Assembly (NCBI GenBank): GCA_947451935.1
Contig: CANGBH010000013.1
Location: 1 to 51,165 of the forward strand
From: Chitinophagaceae bacterium
GTDB taxonomy: Bacteria > Bacteroidota > Bacteroidia > Chitinophagales > Chitinophagaceae
Reading direction: 5' to 3'
Length of the DNA stretch: 51,165 nt
Shown here piece by piece: positions 1 through 10,759 of the stretch (positions are counted from its first letter, which is position 1; every line of letters begins with the position of its first letter). The notes below the pieces were generated by a model. It searched no databases. It saw only the letters and a list, made by a program, of their open reading frames with translations, and was not told where the DNA came from. A program made the position numbers and the translations under genes.

Positions 1-501
1 CGTAAAATGGTGGCCGGATTAAAACAATTAGGCATCAATACAGAAAAGGAATTAGCTACTTCGAATATTCAAAGTAATTACCGCTATTACGTATTGAAAC
101 AAAAAGATGTCTTAAAATCAAAAGAATACCAATTGAAAGTAGGTGATGCTGTAACAGCGACAAAGGTATTTATGAAACTAGAAGAGCTAGGTATTGCTAA
201 TACACAAATTGAAAAAGTGGGGCATAGTGAAATTGTGGCTATTAGAAATAGCTGCAGAACAAAGGCCATCTTAAATGCAAAAGACAAAGCAATAGCCTTA
301 ACAAAACCAATCAATCAAAATCTTGGTCCAGCGTTATTGATTTCTGACTACAGCAATGAAGGTGATGGGCAGGTTCAAGTAGAACGAACAAGTAATGTAA
401 GAATGATGATGACAGGGGCAGAAACAGCAGAGCTTCCTCAAATTGATTTTGAAAAAATACGTATAAGCCTTACAGTCGCCGTAAAGTTTTTACTAAAGTA
501 A
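1..501 (+). CDS. SIMPL domain (DUF541) protein, 5' end missing
   Basis: The reading frame is open from base 1, so the N terminus and any signal peptide lie outside the window; about 166 residues are visible. The sequence resembles the C-terminal part of SIMPL/DUF541 proteins: alternating short strands and helices, a stretch where residues such as 'NSCRTKAILNAKDKAIALT' match the family's conserved 'A...KA..lA' helix, and a final beta strand ending 'ISLTVAVKFLLK'. Members are usually periplasmic or surface proteins of about 230-250 residues with poorly defined roles. It converges on the lipoprotein gene to its right with a 22-base gap. Family assignment is by pattern only. Confidence 0.7.
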   Translation, partial: RKMVAGLKQLGINTEKELATSNIQSNYRYYVLKQKDVLKSKEYQLKVGDAVTATKVFMKLEELGIANTQIEKVGHSEIVAIRNSCRTKAILNAKDKAIALTKPINQNLGPALLISDYSNEGDGQVQVERTSNVRMMMTGAETAELPQIDFEKIRISLTVAVKFLLK

Positions 502-523
502 CTAAAGAGGAAATACCTGCCGA

Positions 524-1069
524 CTATTTTATGGTCTTGTCAAATCCGGTTTCCAACTGAGATGAAATATCAGTATGGTGATGAACCAATTTCCATTTGC
601 CCTCTTCTAAATGAAAAATATTAGTAGCACGGTGACTAACCTTGATAACCTTACCGTCTGGACCAATATTTTCTCCTTCTTCTACACAGCTAGTATACCC
701 CATATCCGCTCCAGCATATACATGCACATTGTTGGCACTGATTTTACCGCCCAACTTCATTGCAGCTACTTTTGCAAAATCATCACCTACTTCTTTCCAT
801 CCTGTCAACATACCACCGAATGGCCCCATATACGTAATAGAGTCACTGTGCGACCAAACATTATTCAATGGTTCTATGTCTCCAGTAAACATTTTATTTA
901 GTCCAGCATATAATTGATTATGCGCTTCGGTAAGCTCTGCTATTTTTGAATTAGTTGCTCCTGAATTTTCCATAGCTGTACTTTCTTTTTTAGTATTACA
1001 TGAATTAATAAAAATTATTGTCGTAGCAATCGCTAAGCCAATCATTAATAATGCTTTTCTTTTTTTCAT
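524..1069 (-). CDS. NTF2-like (SnoaL/DUF4440) lipoprotein
   Basis: A 181-residue protein. Residues 1-23 form a lipoprotein signal (lysine-rich start, hydrophobic core) ending in the lipobox 'INSC' with Cys24, so it is probably membrane-anchored outside the cytoplasm. The rest fits an NTF2-like/SnoaL fold of the ketosteroid-isomerase type: a helical start ('IAELTEAHNQLYAGLNKMF'), a 'W.HSDSITYMGPFGG..TGW' segment, and a C-terminal strand 'WKLVHHHTDIS' typical of DUF4440 proteins. Such proteins bind small molecules or act as stress-related accessory proteins; no substrate can be given. It lies downstream of katG but is separated from it by a strong terminator, so it is probably transcribed on its own. 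Confidence 0.75.
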   Translation of the reverse strand: MKKRKALLMIGLAIATTIIFINSCNTKKESTAMENSGATNSKIAELTEAHNQLYAGLNKMFTGDIEPLNNVWSHSDSITYMGPFGGMLTGWKEVGDDFAKVAAMKLGGKISANNVHVYAGADMGYTSCVEEGENIGPDGKVIKVSHRATNIFHLEEGKWKLVHHHTDISSQLETGFDKTIK

Positions 1070-1140
1070 TTGAATATCAGTTAATAGTTACAGGAAATAT
1101 AGTACTAAATTCCACACTGTATTTATTTTTCTTCTTCAAT

Positions 1141-1172
1141 AAAAAAAGGTGGCCCTTTTAAAGACCACCTTT
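1141..1172 (-). terminator. Rho-independent terminator of katG
   Basis: Inverted repeat AAAGGTGGCC (1145-1154) with GACCACCTTT (1163-1172), one G-U pair, 8-base loop. Read on the minus strand it is followed by a run of seven T (complement of 1141-1147). It begins 28 bases past the katG stop. Confidence 0.88.
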
Positions 1173-1199
1173 CTGTATAGATATTATGTTTGATAATGC

Positions 1200-3443
<2,244 letters not shown>

Positions 3444-3560
3444 TTAAGGGTGATAAAATTACGACAATATCGATTACTTCCTTAGAACAACTCGAATATG
3501 ACAGAAGTTTTACAGAACAGCAATAAAAGTAAAAAAACATTCATTGAACCTAATTAATAT

Positions 3561-3591
3561 AAAAAGGCTCTACAAATAAATGTAGAGCCTT
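3561..3591 (-). terminator. Rho-independent terminator after TonB-dependent receptor
   Basis: Perfect 11-bp stem AAGGCTCTACA (3564-3574) / TGTAGAGCCTT (3581-3591) with a 6-base loop. On the minus strand the stem is followed by a T run (complement of 3561-3565). It ends the rightward-to-leftward sulfur locus about 35 bases after the receptor's stop and isolates it from katG. Confidence 0.9.
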
Positions 3592-3626
3592 CTCATTATA
3601 TATGCGAAACGATAAACTTCTTACGC

Positions 3627-6563
3627 TTACTTCAATAAGCCATCAACTAAAATAGACACATAATATAATGCCCCAATTGTTGGACCACCTGCATATTGAA
3701 TCTTTCTATTGTTCAAGATATTTGTTCCACCAAATTTCACTGTTGATTTTACCTCCGGCAGTTTTAAAGAAATTTGCGCATCAATATTATTGATTGCTGC
3801 AACTTGTCCTGTAACCAACGGACTTTCCCATAAGAAACTATCTTGCCAATGCCACACTACATTAAAGCCGACATTTTTTGTAATAGCTCTATTCGCGAAT
3901 GAAATATTACTCGCAAATTTCGGAGTATTGAAACCGGTTACAAATAAATCTGGTGTGGTATTACCTTTGATAGCATTATAATTGATATTACCAGAAACAG
4001 TAAATGACTTATAAAAATTATACGTTAAGCCAAGCGATGATCCATAAGTGGCATATCTATTTTTCGCGTTAGTATAAACACGGTAACGATCTTGCCCTTT
4101 GCTCGCAGCATTACCACCACTGGCAACTGTTGCATCTCTATTTCTATCAATCATTGCAATGACGGCTGCATCAGATCCTACAACCTCACCTTTTGGTACA
4201 TATACTTGAACTTGTCCTAAGAAACCACCAAATAAATTATGATACAAATCAAAATCAATCACTAATTTATTATTCAATAAAACACTTTTGTATCCCAATT
4301 CAAAAGACCCAACCCCTTCAGGTCTTCCATCAGGCAATTTAGATTGTCTTAATAGTCCTCTATTAACTAGTGCTGCCGAGTCAGTGTTGCCACCCGCTTT
4401 TACTGCAGCATTAAATGCGGCTACAGAAGATTGAGAATAACTATTGTCCCTAAACCCTAATCCTTCATTGATAACAGACAAAATACCAACACGTCGAACA
4501 CGTCCATTATTAACATAACTCAAGGCTTCAAATAAAGCTGGGAATCGATGACCTTGTTGGAAAGTAAAACGGATGTTATGTACTTTTTGAATGGTGTACA
4601 CTGCAGCTAATCTTGGCGTCAAGACCGGTTTAAATTCAGGGTTATAGTCAGCACGTAAAGAACCCGTGAGTTTCAATCGTTCATCAAACAACAGTTTAGT
4701 AGCTTGTGCAAATCCACCAATCTTTTTATAATAGGTGTTCTTCCCAAATTTACCGTTGTCCAAAGGTTTATTCCTATCATCTATAGGCCTGGAAAAATCA
4801 ACAAAATTATTGCCATCAGGGATTAATTCATACACACGAGCATCTCCACCCAATAAAAGATTGAAATACTTTACTTGCTCAGTTAAATCCAACTGTCCTT
4901 CAATATGATATAGGTTACTCTTTTGAATCAACGCTGCACCACCAGTTACAGGAGCATTTGGAATGCTACTGGATTTAGCATCCCAGTTATTTATTTTAAT
5001 GATAGAATCTCTTACAATATTAAATCGTTCAGTGCCTGGTTCTACTCTTCCAGCATCTGCGCTTTGCCTTGCTACTATATTTGCCGCTGCAAGATTATCG
5101 GATGTTAGACCCCCATTGTTGTTAGCATAGTCAACCAATGCATTTTTATATTTTTTACTCCAAGCCGAACTTCCACCACCTGTATATAAATCTAAATTAT
5201 CTGCTAGTGGTTTAACGTTATATGAATCACCAGAATTTTCTAAAGAAGTATACGCCTTAATCGTATAATTCTTACCCTTCAATTCCAATTGATGATTCTG
5301 AACTACTACATTATCAAGCTTTACTTTATTTCCTCGCTGAAAAACTCCATCCATCTGACCTATACGATAAGTATAATTAATCTGAGTGGTACTATTGAGT
5401 TTATAAAATAATGCAGCATCAAATTTTAAATTATTAACCTTTGGATCGACCAAGTCTTTTTCCCAATAACCAGTTCGTGCAACATTGAGTGTTCTATTTG
5501 GAACATTATCAATGGTTAATCCAGTAACTGAAACAGTATTACTTGATGCCAATGCATCATCACCATACTTATTCCATCCATCAAATGCAGCATTATTTGA
5601 TCCGGACAATGATGGATAAGATGGATTAGCTGTATTTTTTGAATTTGGATTTTGATCAATTCTGCTATCTGAAATCCAATCAGTAGCTTGTAAATAACTC
5701 GCATTTAATTTAAAGGCAAATCGATCTTTGATTACTTTGGCATAACGGATAGCCGTCTCAAATAATATAGAAGGTGCATGATCAATGCCATCAACATGAT
5801 TAACCCCAGTACGTTGAAACACACTCAAGCCTTGAGATGTAAATGGATTTTTTGTAATCAGATTGGCCATGCCATTAATAGCGTTTAAACCATAGAGTGC
5901 TGAGGCAACACCAGGTGTAATTTCAATACTTTGAATATCCAATTCTGTCGGACCAATGGCATTACCAAGTGGAACACCTAATGTAGCCGCTTGCATGTCA
6001 ATACCATCAACCAATTGCATAAACCTAAAATTATTAGGTATGTTGAACCCTCTTGTATTAGGGACTTTAAATGTAATCGATGAAGTTGTTAGTTGAACTC
6101 CCTTCACATTAGCAAGTGCATCATAAAACGATGCGGCAGGCGTCTCCCTCAAACTTCTAATATCTAATTTTTCTATAGCAACAGGAGATTTCAAAATACT
6201 CTCCGCCATACGAGATGCTGTTACTACTATATCCGCACCCAAGTACTCTTGAGTGACGAGTTCAATTTGAAGTTTAGAATCTAGACTTTTTACTTCAAAC
6301 TCTTGTGCCTTGAAGCCCATAGATGAAAAGACTAGCGTAAAGGGAAGTTTACTTTTTGTTCTAAGCTTAAATGCGCCTGTAGAATTTGTTACCGTTCCTG
6401 TAACTGAACCCTTGATTTGAACGGTTACATCAGTTAAGGGCAATTTCTTTTCACCATCGGTAACTCTTCCTGAAATTTCAATCAGCACATTCTCTTGCGA
6501 GCTCACAGAATTAATAAAAAAGAGGTGCAAGAGTAAAAAATAAACTAAGTGTTTCTTTATCAT
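3627..6563 (-). CDS. TonB-dependent outer-membrane receptor (sulfur-locus associated)
   Basis: A 978-residue outer-membrane transporter powered by TonB-ExbBD. Order: signal peptide 1-22 ending 'NSVSSQ'; carboxypeptidase-D-like beta-sandwich at about 29-112 ('ISGRVTDGEKKLPLTDVTVQIKG'); plug domain at about 115-235 ('ADIVVTASRM', 'GVASALYGLNAINGMANLITKNP'); then a 22-strand barrel to the C terminus. It is not a SusC: no SusD partner follows and the plug is of the classical receptor type. It is the last gene of the sulfate-reduction locus and its promoter carries the same 15-bp palindrome as cysH and the siroheme/permease gene. I infer import of a sulfur-bearing ligand or of something needed for sulfur metabolism such as an iron complex. 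The ligand is unknown. Confidence 0.93.
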   Translation of the reverse strand: MIKKHLVYFLLLHLFFINSVSSQENVLIEISGRVTDGEKKLPLTDVTVQIKGSVTGTVTNSTGAFKLRTKSKLPFTLVFSSMGFKAQEFEVKSLDSKLQIELVTQEYLGADIVVTASRMAESILKSPVAIEKLDIRSLRETPAASFYDALANVKGVQLTTSSITFKVPNTRGFNIPNNFRFMQLVDGIDMQAATLGVPLGNAIGPTELDIQSIEITPGVASALYGLNAINGMANLITKNPFTSQGLSVFQRTGVNHVDGIDHAPSILFETAIRYAKVIKDRFAFKLNASYLQATDWISDSRIDQNPNSKNTANPSYPSLSGSNNAAFDGWNKYGDDALASSNTVSVTGLTIDNVPNRTLNVARTGYWEKDLVDPKVNNLKFDAALFYKLNSTTQINYTYRIGQMDGVFQRGNKVKLDNVVVQNHQLELKGKNYTIKAYTSLENSGDSYNVKPLADNLDLYTGGGSSAWSKKYKNALVDYANNNGGLTSDNLAAANIVARQSADAGRVEPGTERFNIVRDSIIKINNWDAKSSSIPNAPVTGGAALIQKSNLYHIEGQLDLTEQVKYFNLLLGGDARVYELIPDGNNFVDFSRPIDDRNKPLDNGKFGKNTYYKKIGGFAQATKLLFDERLKLTGSLRADYNPEFKPVLTPRLAAVYTIQKVHNIRFTFQQGHRFPALFEALSYVNNGRVRRVGILSVINEGLGFRDNSYSQSSVAAFNAAVKAGGNTDSAALVNRGLLRQSKLPDGRPEGVGSFELGYKSVLLNNKLVIDFDLYHNLFGGFLGQVQVYVPKGEVVGSDAAVIAMIDRNRDATVASGGNAASKGQDRYRVYTNAKNRYATYGSSLGLTYNFYKSFTVSGNINYNAIKGNTTPDLFVTGFNTPKFASNISFANRAITKNVGFNVVWHWQDSFLWESPLVTGQVAAINNIDAQISLKLPEVKSTVKFGGTNILNNRKIQYAGGPTIGALYYVSILVDGLLK

Positions 6564-6620
6564 AAAATAAAAATATTGACGTTGAATTTTTAAAGGGATT
6601 TTTTTATTTTTTAAATTAGT

Positions 6621-6635
6621 CTACAAATTTAGTAG
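6621..6635. promoter_or_regulatory. CTAC-N7-GTAG operator overlapping the -7 element of the TonB receptor
   Basis: The 15-mer CTACAAATTTAGTAG is a near-perfect palindrome. On the minus strand it contains TAAATTTG (complement of 6624-6631), an exact fit to the Bacteroidota -7 consensus TAnnTTTG, about 60 bases upstream of the receptor ATG. The surrounding 25 bases (6615-6639) match the site at 8251-8275 (read on the other strand) at 23 of 25 positions. A protein bound here would block the promoter. Confidence 0.7.
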
Positions 6636-6751
6636 AGTAAATTTCCAAAAAAATAGCAACTTATCTATACATAAGCCTATAAGTTAAAGGCAGCTTCATT
6701 TCGCGCATACTACAACAGGTTAATTGTTTCATACTTGTTTTTTTATAGTGA

Positions 6752-8233
6752 TTAAAATATTTTGATTAGTATTCGAATACTCCACCACATTACCAATAAG
6801 CCTAATAAAATAAATGATGCTTTTCTAGGTAACCTCCCCGCTAATTTTGCTGCAATAGGCGCAGCGATTACACCACCAATGATAAGTCCTATGATGGTTT
6901 GCCAATGACTTACACCTAAAACTGCAAAAAAAGTAAATGCACTTGCTAAGGTCACAAAGAACTCAGTTAAACTGACTGTACCGATAACGTATTTTGGTGT
7001 TCCTCCTTTAGTGATCAAGGTAGTTGTCACAATTGGTCCCCATCCACCTCCACCAAAGGAATCCAAAAATCCACCTGCACCTGCAAGTAATCCATACCGA
7101 TTAAATTTAGAACGAACTTTCAGTTTTTTAAATGCATTAATAAATATTCTTATCCCTAAGATTAATGTATAGCACGCAAGTACCGGACGAATATAATTAG
7201 AATGCTTATCACCAAGATAGTACAAGAGAAGAGCACCAAATATGGCTCCTAATACTCCAGGAATTACAAGTATTTTAAATAATTTCTTATTGACATTACC
7301 GAATTTATAATGACTATACCCACTTGCTCCACTTGCAAACATCTCAGCCGTATGAATGCTACCACTGATCGCAACGGGGGGAATGCCTGCCGACAATAAA
7401 ACAGTTGCACTGGTTACGCCATAACCCATACCTAACGCACCATCAACTAATTGTGCAACGAAACCCGCCAACAGCATGATACCAAAATTAGGGTCCAATG
7501 AATGATATACATCCATACTTGATTGTCCCATTTCTTTAAATGGTACATATGAGAAAATAAAATGGCCAATCAACATTAAAGCAAAAACCAAAGCAGAATA
7601 AGAAGCCACTTTTCTCCAACGCTTCTCACTTACACTATTTTCATTTTCAACCAAAACACTGGTAATGCTATTGAGTCTTTTAACTTTATCTTCAAAACTG
7701 CCCTTTAATCCGTTGCGAATCTGCTGAAGATTTTGCAACACATCATCCAACTCATCTGGTAATGTATGATTAAGCATCTCTTTTATGCGTTTAGCCGCAG
7801 TAGGGGATTTCCCATTCGTGGAGATAGCGATTTTTAAATTCCCCTTTTTCACTACAGAACTTAAATAGAAATCACATAAATCAGGCTTATCAGCGGCATT
7901 GACCAAAATACCTTTTGCTCTAGCATCTTGAACAACTTGAGCACTTACATCACCTTCATTAATTGCTGCAATAACCAAATCGATGTCAACAAGATCAGCT
8001 GAATTATAGGATTTTTCAAATAACCGAACATTCGGGTAGTCTATAACCAACTCTTTTATTTCAGTACTAATTTCACGTCCAACAATATGTATATGAGTTT
8101 CTGGTGAGTTATTTAGTACCGCTTGCAATTTTTCCATGCCAACATAACCGCCGCCTACAATAAGTAAACGCATGTTTTCCAATTTTAAAAAAATAGGAAA
8201 AAGATGATTTGTTTCGTTGATAACAGTCGACAT
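6752..8233 (-). CDS. Precorrin-2 dehydrogenase/sirohydrochlorin ferrochelatase fused to TauE/TSUP permease
   Basis: A 493-residue fusion. Residues 1-200 match the CysG N-terminal/Met8 family, which oxidises precorrin-2 with NAD and inserts iron to give siroheme: start 'LFPIFLKLEN', dinucleotide motif 'LLIVGGGYVGMEK' (about 23-35), and Asp115 in 'VNAAD' at the position of the catalytic Asp of CysG. Residues about 215-493 form a TauE/SafE (TSUP, DUF81) membrane domain with roughly eight hydrophobic segments, including 'QLVDGALGMGYG' and 'GGFLDSFGGGGWGP'. TSUP proteins move sulfite, sulfoacetate or related anions. The locus has no other sulfate permease, so the domain may import sulfate or release excess sulfite; direction is inference. 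It has its own promoter and operator and probably a leaderless start. Confidence 0.9.
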   Translation of the reverse strand: MSTVINETNHLFPIFLKLENMRLLIVGGGYVGMEKLQAVLNNSPETHIHIVGREISTEIKELVIDYPNVRLFEKSYNSADLVDIDLVIAAINEGDVSAQVVQDARAKGILVNAADKPDLCDFYLSSVVKKGNLKIAISTNGKSPTAAKRIKEMLNHTLPDELDDVLQNLQQIRNGLKGSFEDKVKRLNSITSVLVENENSVSEKRWRKVASYSALVFALMLIGHFIFSYVPFKEMGQSSMDVYHSLDPNFGIMLLAGFVAQLVDGALGMGYGVTSATVLLSAGIPPVAISGSIHTAEMFASGASGYSHYKFGNVNKKLFKILVIPGVLGAIFGALLLYYLGDKHSNYIRPVLACYTLILGIRIFINAFKKLKVRSKFNRYGLLAGAGGFLDSFGGGGWGPIVTTTLITKGGTPKYVIGTVSLTEFFVTLASAFTFFAVLGVSHWQTIIGLIIGGVIAAPIAAKLAGRLPRKASFILLGLLVMWWSIRILIKIF

Positions 8234-8238
8234 GGGTG

Positions 8239-8246
8239 CAAATATA
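8239..8246 (-). promoter_or_regulatory. -7 promoter element TATATTTG of the siroheme/permease gene
   Basis: Read on the minus strand the sequence is TATATTTG, an exact match to TAnnTTTG. Only five bases separate it from the ATG at 8231-8233, so transcription should start at or within a base or two of the start codon (leaderless mRNA). Confidence 0.6.
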
Positions 8247-8254
8247 TGAATACT

Positions 8255-8269
8255 CTACTAAATTAGAAG
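8255..8269. promoter_or_regulatory. CTAC-N7-GTAG-type operator upstream of the siroheme/permease gene
   Basis: The 15-mer CTACTAAATTAGAAG is a palindrome with one mismatch. It lies 8 bp upstream of the -7 element, in the spacer/-33 region, and its right flank runs into the hemB stop codon (8271-8273). Together with flanks it is almost identical to the site at 6615-6639. Confidence 0.65.
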
Positions 8270-8270
8270 A

Positions 8271-9269
8271 CTAATAACTAAGTTTTTTTTCGATCCACTC
8301 TTTTGCATTTCTAGATGCATAAGAAATAATCATGTTTGCACCACTCCGAACCAATGCAGTCCATACTTCTAAATGAGCTGCCTCCCTATTCATGTATCCT
8401 TGTTGAACCATAGACTCTATAGCTGCATACTCCCCACTTACATGATAAGCAGCCAAAGGCTTACTTGAATACTGTTTTAATGACGCAATGACATCAGTAT
8501 ATAACCCTGCTGGCTTCACCATGAGGATATCAGCACCTTCCAATTCATCTCGAAGACTACTTGAAATAGCATCCTCCACATTAAAAGGGGAGATTTGATA
8601 GGTCTTGCGATCTTTTATGCCTTGGGTATTCGGGGCAGAGTTGCAGGCATCCCTGAATGGTCCATACCATTGTGAGCTAAACTTAGCTGAATAACTCATG
8701 ATGCTTACATGATCAAGATGTATTTCATTGAGCCTTGACCTTATTGCCCCTATTCGCCCATCCATCATATCACTAGGAGCAATACAATCAACTCCTGCCA
8801 ATGCTAATTGTTCAGCATAATTAACCAAAACCTCTACAGACGCATCATTTAGCAATCTTGTATGATCTGAATTTAAAATACCACAATGGCCGTGGGTTGT
8901 ATAACTGCATAAACACAAGTCTGACGCCAGCCATATAGCTTCCCCAAATTCACTTTTGATGGCACTCACTACACGGGAAGCAAATGAAAAATCAAAATCA
9001 ACATCCACTTTATTTTCTGGAACTGGAAAAAGCAAAAACTTAGTAACTCCGTGTTCAATATCATGTTTAATTGACCTCAAAACAGAATCAATGGTCTCAG
9101 CATATATACCCTCTAATCCAGTTAATGGAGTTCGCACTTTATTTGTTTCATTCACAAACAATGGTTGGATAAAACTTTTGTGCGACAAATGAACAGAAGC
9201 AGTCAATTCACGTATTTGACTACTTGCTCTTAGTCTTCTCTGGGTTGCAGGATATTTTAAGCTAGACAT
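8271..9269 (-). CDS. hemB: Delta-aminolevulinic acid dehydratase (porphobilinogen synthase)
   Basis: A 332-residue cytosolic enzyme that condenses two 5-aminolevulinate molecules into porphobilinogen. Both active-site lysines are visible: the first in 'SYSAKFSSQWYGPFRDA' and the Schiff-base lysine in 'MVKPAGLYTD'. The segment 'DLCLCSYTTHGHCG' carries three cysteines, so this is the zinc-dependent type. 'DMMDGRIGAIR' and 'VSGEYA' are further family marks. The ATG overlaps the end of the upstream HemC-HemD gene by 13 bases, which suggests translational coupling. Its place between hemC-hemD and the siroheme-completing enzyme indicates that it feeds siroheme synthesis for sulfite reductase. A separate hemB for heme may exist elsewhere; that cannot be seen here. 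Confidence 0.97.
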   Translation of the reverse strand: MSSLKYPATQRRLRASSQIRELTASVHLSHKSFIQPLFVNETNKVRTPLTGLEGIYAETIDSVLRSIKHDIEHGVTKFLLFPVPENKVDVDFDFSFASRVVSAIKSEFGEAIWLASDLCLCSYTTHGHCGILNSDHTRLLNDASVEVLVNYAEQLALAGVDCIAPSDMMDGRIGAIRSRLNEIHLDHVSIMSYSAKFSSQWYGPFRDACNSAPNTQGIKDRKTYQISPFNVEDAISSSLRDELEGADILMVKPAGLYTDVIASLKQYSSKPLAAYHVSGEYAAIESMVQQGYMNREAAHLEVWTALVRSGANMIISYASRNAKEWIEKKLSY

Positions 9270-10759
9270 TGTAAAAATGATTTAATGTTAGGATAAACAA
9301 CTGGTGTAACACCTGCCTCTTGCAATAAATTCGCTGTTTCACCAGAAGAACAATAATGCATAGCCCCTTCTGCTAATAAAGATTTATAAAAATCGTATTG
9401 ATGAAAGCTTGTCCAAAAAAAGGCTTTAGCTAGCTTAATTTTTTCTTCCAATAAGCTATTTGACTTTATAGTAAAATTATAGGTAGAAACAACATTCCAG
9501 CCTTTTTTCTCCCAATTAGAAGATGCCTGATCTCCGGTAACCACACATACATTTTCTCTCGACACATTTAATAAAGGCATCTTCCAAGCATTTTCAAGAA
9601 AAACTAATCCAAATGCATCGGCAGAACCCATAACCCAAATTTTTTGCTTTGCTAATTCATACCAAGTCTTTGTGCCAGAAGCCCATACTTTTTTTGATTG
9701 TAGGAGATTGATTAAATATTCTTGTTTAATTGCTTTATAATTTGATACATACACATGAGGCTGTTGAATTTCAATCGTACTATCATGATATGTATAGCTA
9801 AAAAATTCTCCCATATACTCTGTAGTATTGAAGAAATATTCTTTCTGAAAATGTACCTCAGGTATACCAGTCCACACTGAAAACAATTCACCGCCCTCAT
9901 TTTCTCCCGCAGAATACAAGACCTTGCTTGCTTCACTATACTGAATAGTTGTAACGCCGAACTTTTGCAAACATCCGGTACCGTACGTAGAGGCTTGTCT
10001 CTTTTCAGCAATACAATCATTCATCTCATTTTCATCATTAATAGCTGCTAGAATATTAACTGCCAATATATTTGAATGATGGGCTTCTGCTACAATCGCA
10101 CCTTGACAAGGAGCCGGAACGCATTCAACCAATGGCAAGACCATCATTTTTTTATCCCCCAGCAATTGCTGAATGTATTCCTTATCGGTAGGACTTTCTA
10201 GAAGACGATTAATCCCCGCTGTCGCCAATATGATACCATCATACTCTCCTGAATCCAATTTCACAAGTCTTGTATCAACATTGCCACGGATACTTTTGGT
10301 TTCAATTTTAATATTATCACTCCATTGTGGTAATGCCCTTTTCAAAAAGACCATTGCCATTTGCTCCCTTCGTGGTGAACAAGTACCTATGACTATCGGT
10401 AATCCTGATCGAAGTTTATCTTCGATGTGTTGATTAAAAATAGCAACATCTCTTGTGTCATCACGTTCAACAACAGCAAATTTATTTCCTCCAAAAAAAT
10501 GACCAGCACTCATATCTTTCAATGAATGCACCGCTATGTCTGCCCCTCCACTTTCAAGAAGGTCAAATATATCTTGCGTAAAAAAATCACTGCCTTCCAC
10601 AGTATGCAATGGAACATTTTGCAATAAATCACCACGGCTATCCTTAGGGTAAAGTTCAACCTTCACATCAGGAAAAGCCCGCTCAATCTTATGCTTCGTT
10701 TTCAACATCTGCAACAGAGAGAGCCGAGAAGATCTCCCTGTTATGCGTATCGTCGCCAT
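9257..10759 (-). CDS. hemC: Hydroxymethylbilane synthase fused to uroporphyrinogen-III synthase-like domain (HemC-HemD)
   Basis: A 500-residue fusion. Residues 1-310 are HemC, which links four porphobilinogens: 'IRITGRSSRLSLLQ' at the start, 'AVHSLKDMSA' (about 76-85), 'SIRGNVDTRL' (156-165), and Cys263 in 'YGTGCLQKFG' as the attachment site for the dipyrromethane cofactor. The usual 'PA.GQGA' motif reads 'PAPCQGA' here. Residues about 340-500 are shaped like HemD, which closes and inverts ring D: a late Ser/Gly pair in 'CSSGETANLLQEAGV' and a final 'PVVYPNIKSFLQCL'. HemD is weakly conserved in general, so this half is less certain, but no other hemD is in the locus. The start overlaps the 5-aminolevulinate synthase gene by 71 bases; the next Met is past the conserved N terminus, so the overlap is real. 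Confidence 0.92.
   Translation of the reverse strand: MATIRITGRSSRLSLLQMLKTKHKIERAFPDVKVELYPKDSRGDLLQNVPLHTVEGSDFFTQDIFDLLESGGADIAVHSLKDMSAGHFFGGNKFAVVERDDTRDVAIFNQHIEDKLRSGLPIVIGTCSPRREQMAMVFLKRALPQWSDNIKIETKSIRGNVDTRLVKLDSGEYDGIILATAGINRLLESPTDKEYIQQLLGDKKMMVLPLVECVPAPCQGAIVAEAHHSNILAVNILAAINDENEMNDCIAEKRQASTYGTGCLQKFGVTTIQYSEASKVLYSAGENEGGELFSVWTGIPEVHFQKEYFFNTTEYMGEFFSYTYHDSTIEIQQPHVYVSNYKAIKQEYLINLLQSKKVWASGTKTWYELAKQKIWVMGSADAFGLVFLENAWKMPLLNVSRENVCVVTGDQASSNWEKKGWNVVSTYNFTIKSNSLLEEKIKLAKAFFWTSFHQYDFYKSLLAEGAMHYCSSGETANLLQEAGVTPVVYPNIKSFLQCLA

Noticed and set aside
10689-10759. Possible frameshift or sequencing error at the ALA synthase/HemC junction
   Set aside because: Both proteins keep intact conserved ends and need no frame correction; a genuine overlap explains the data.
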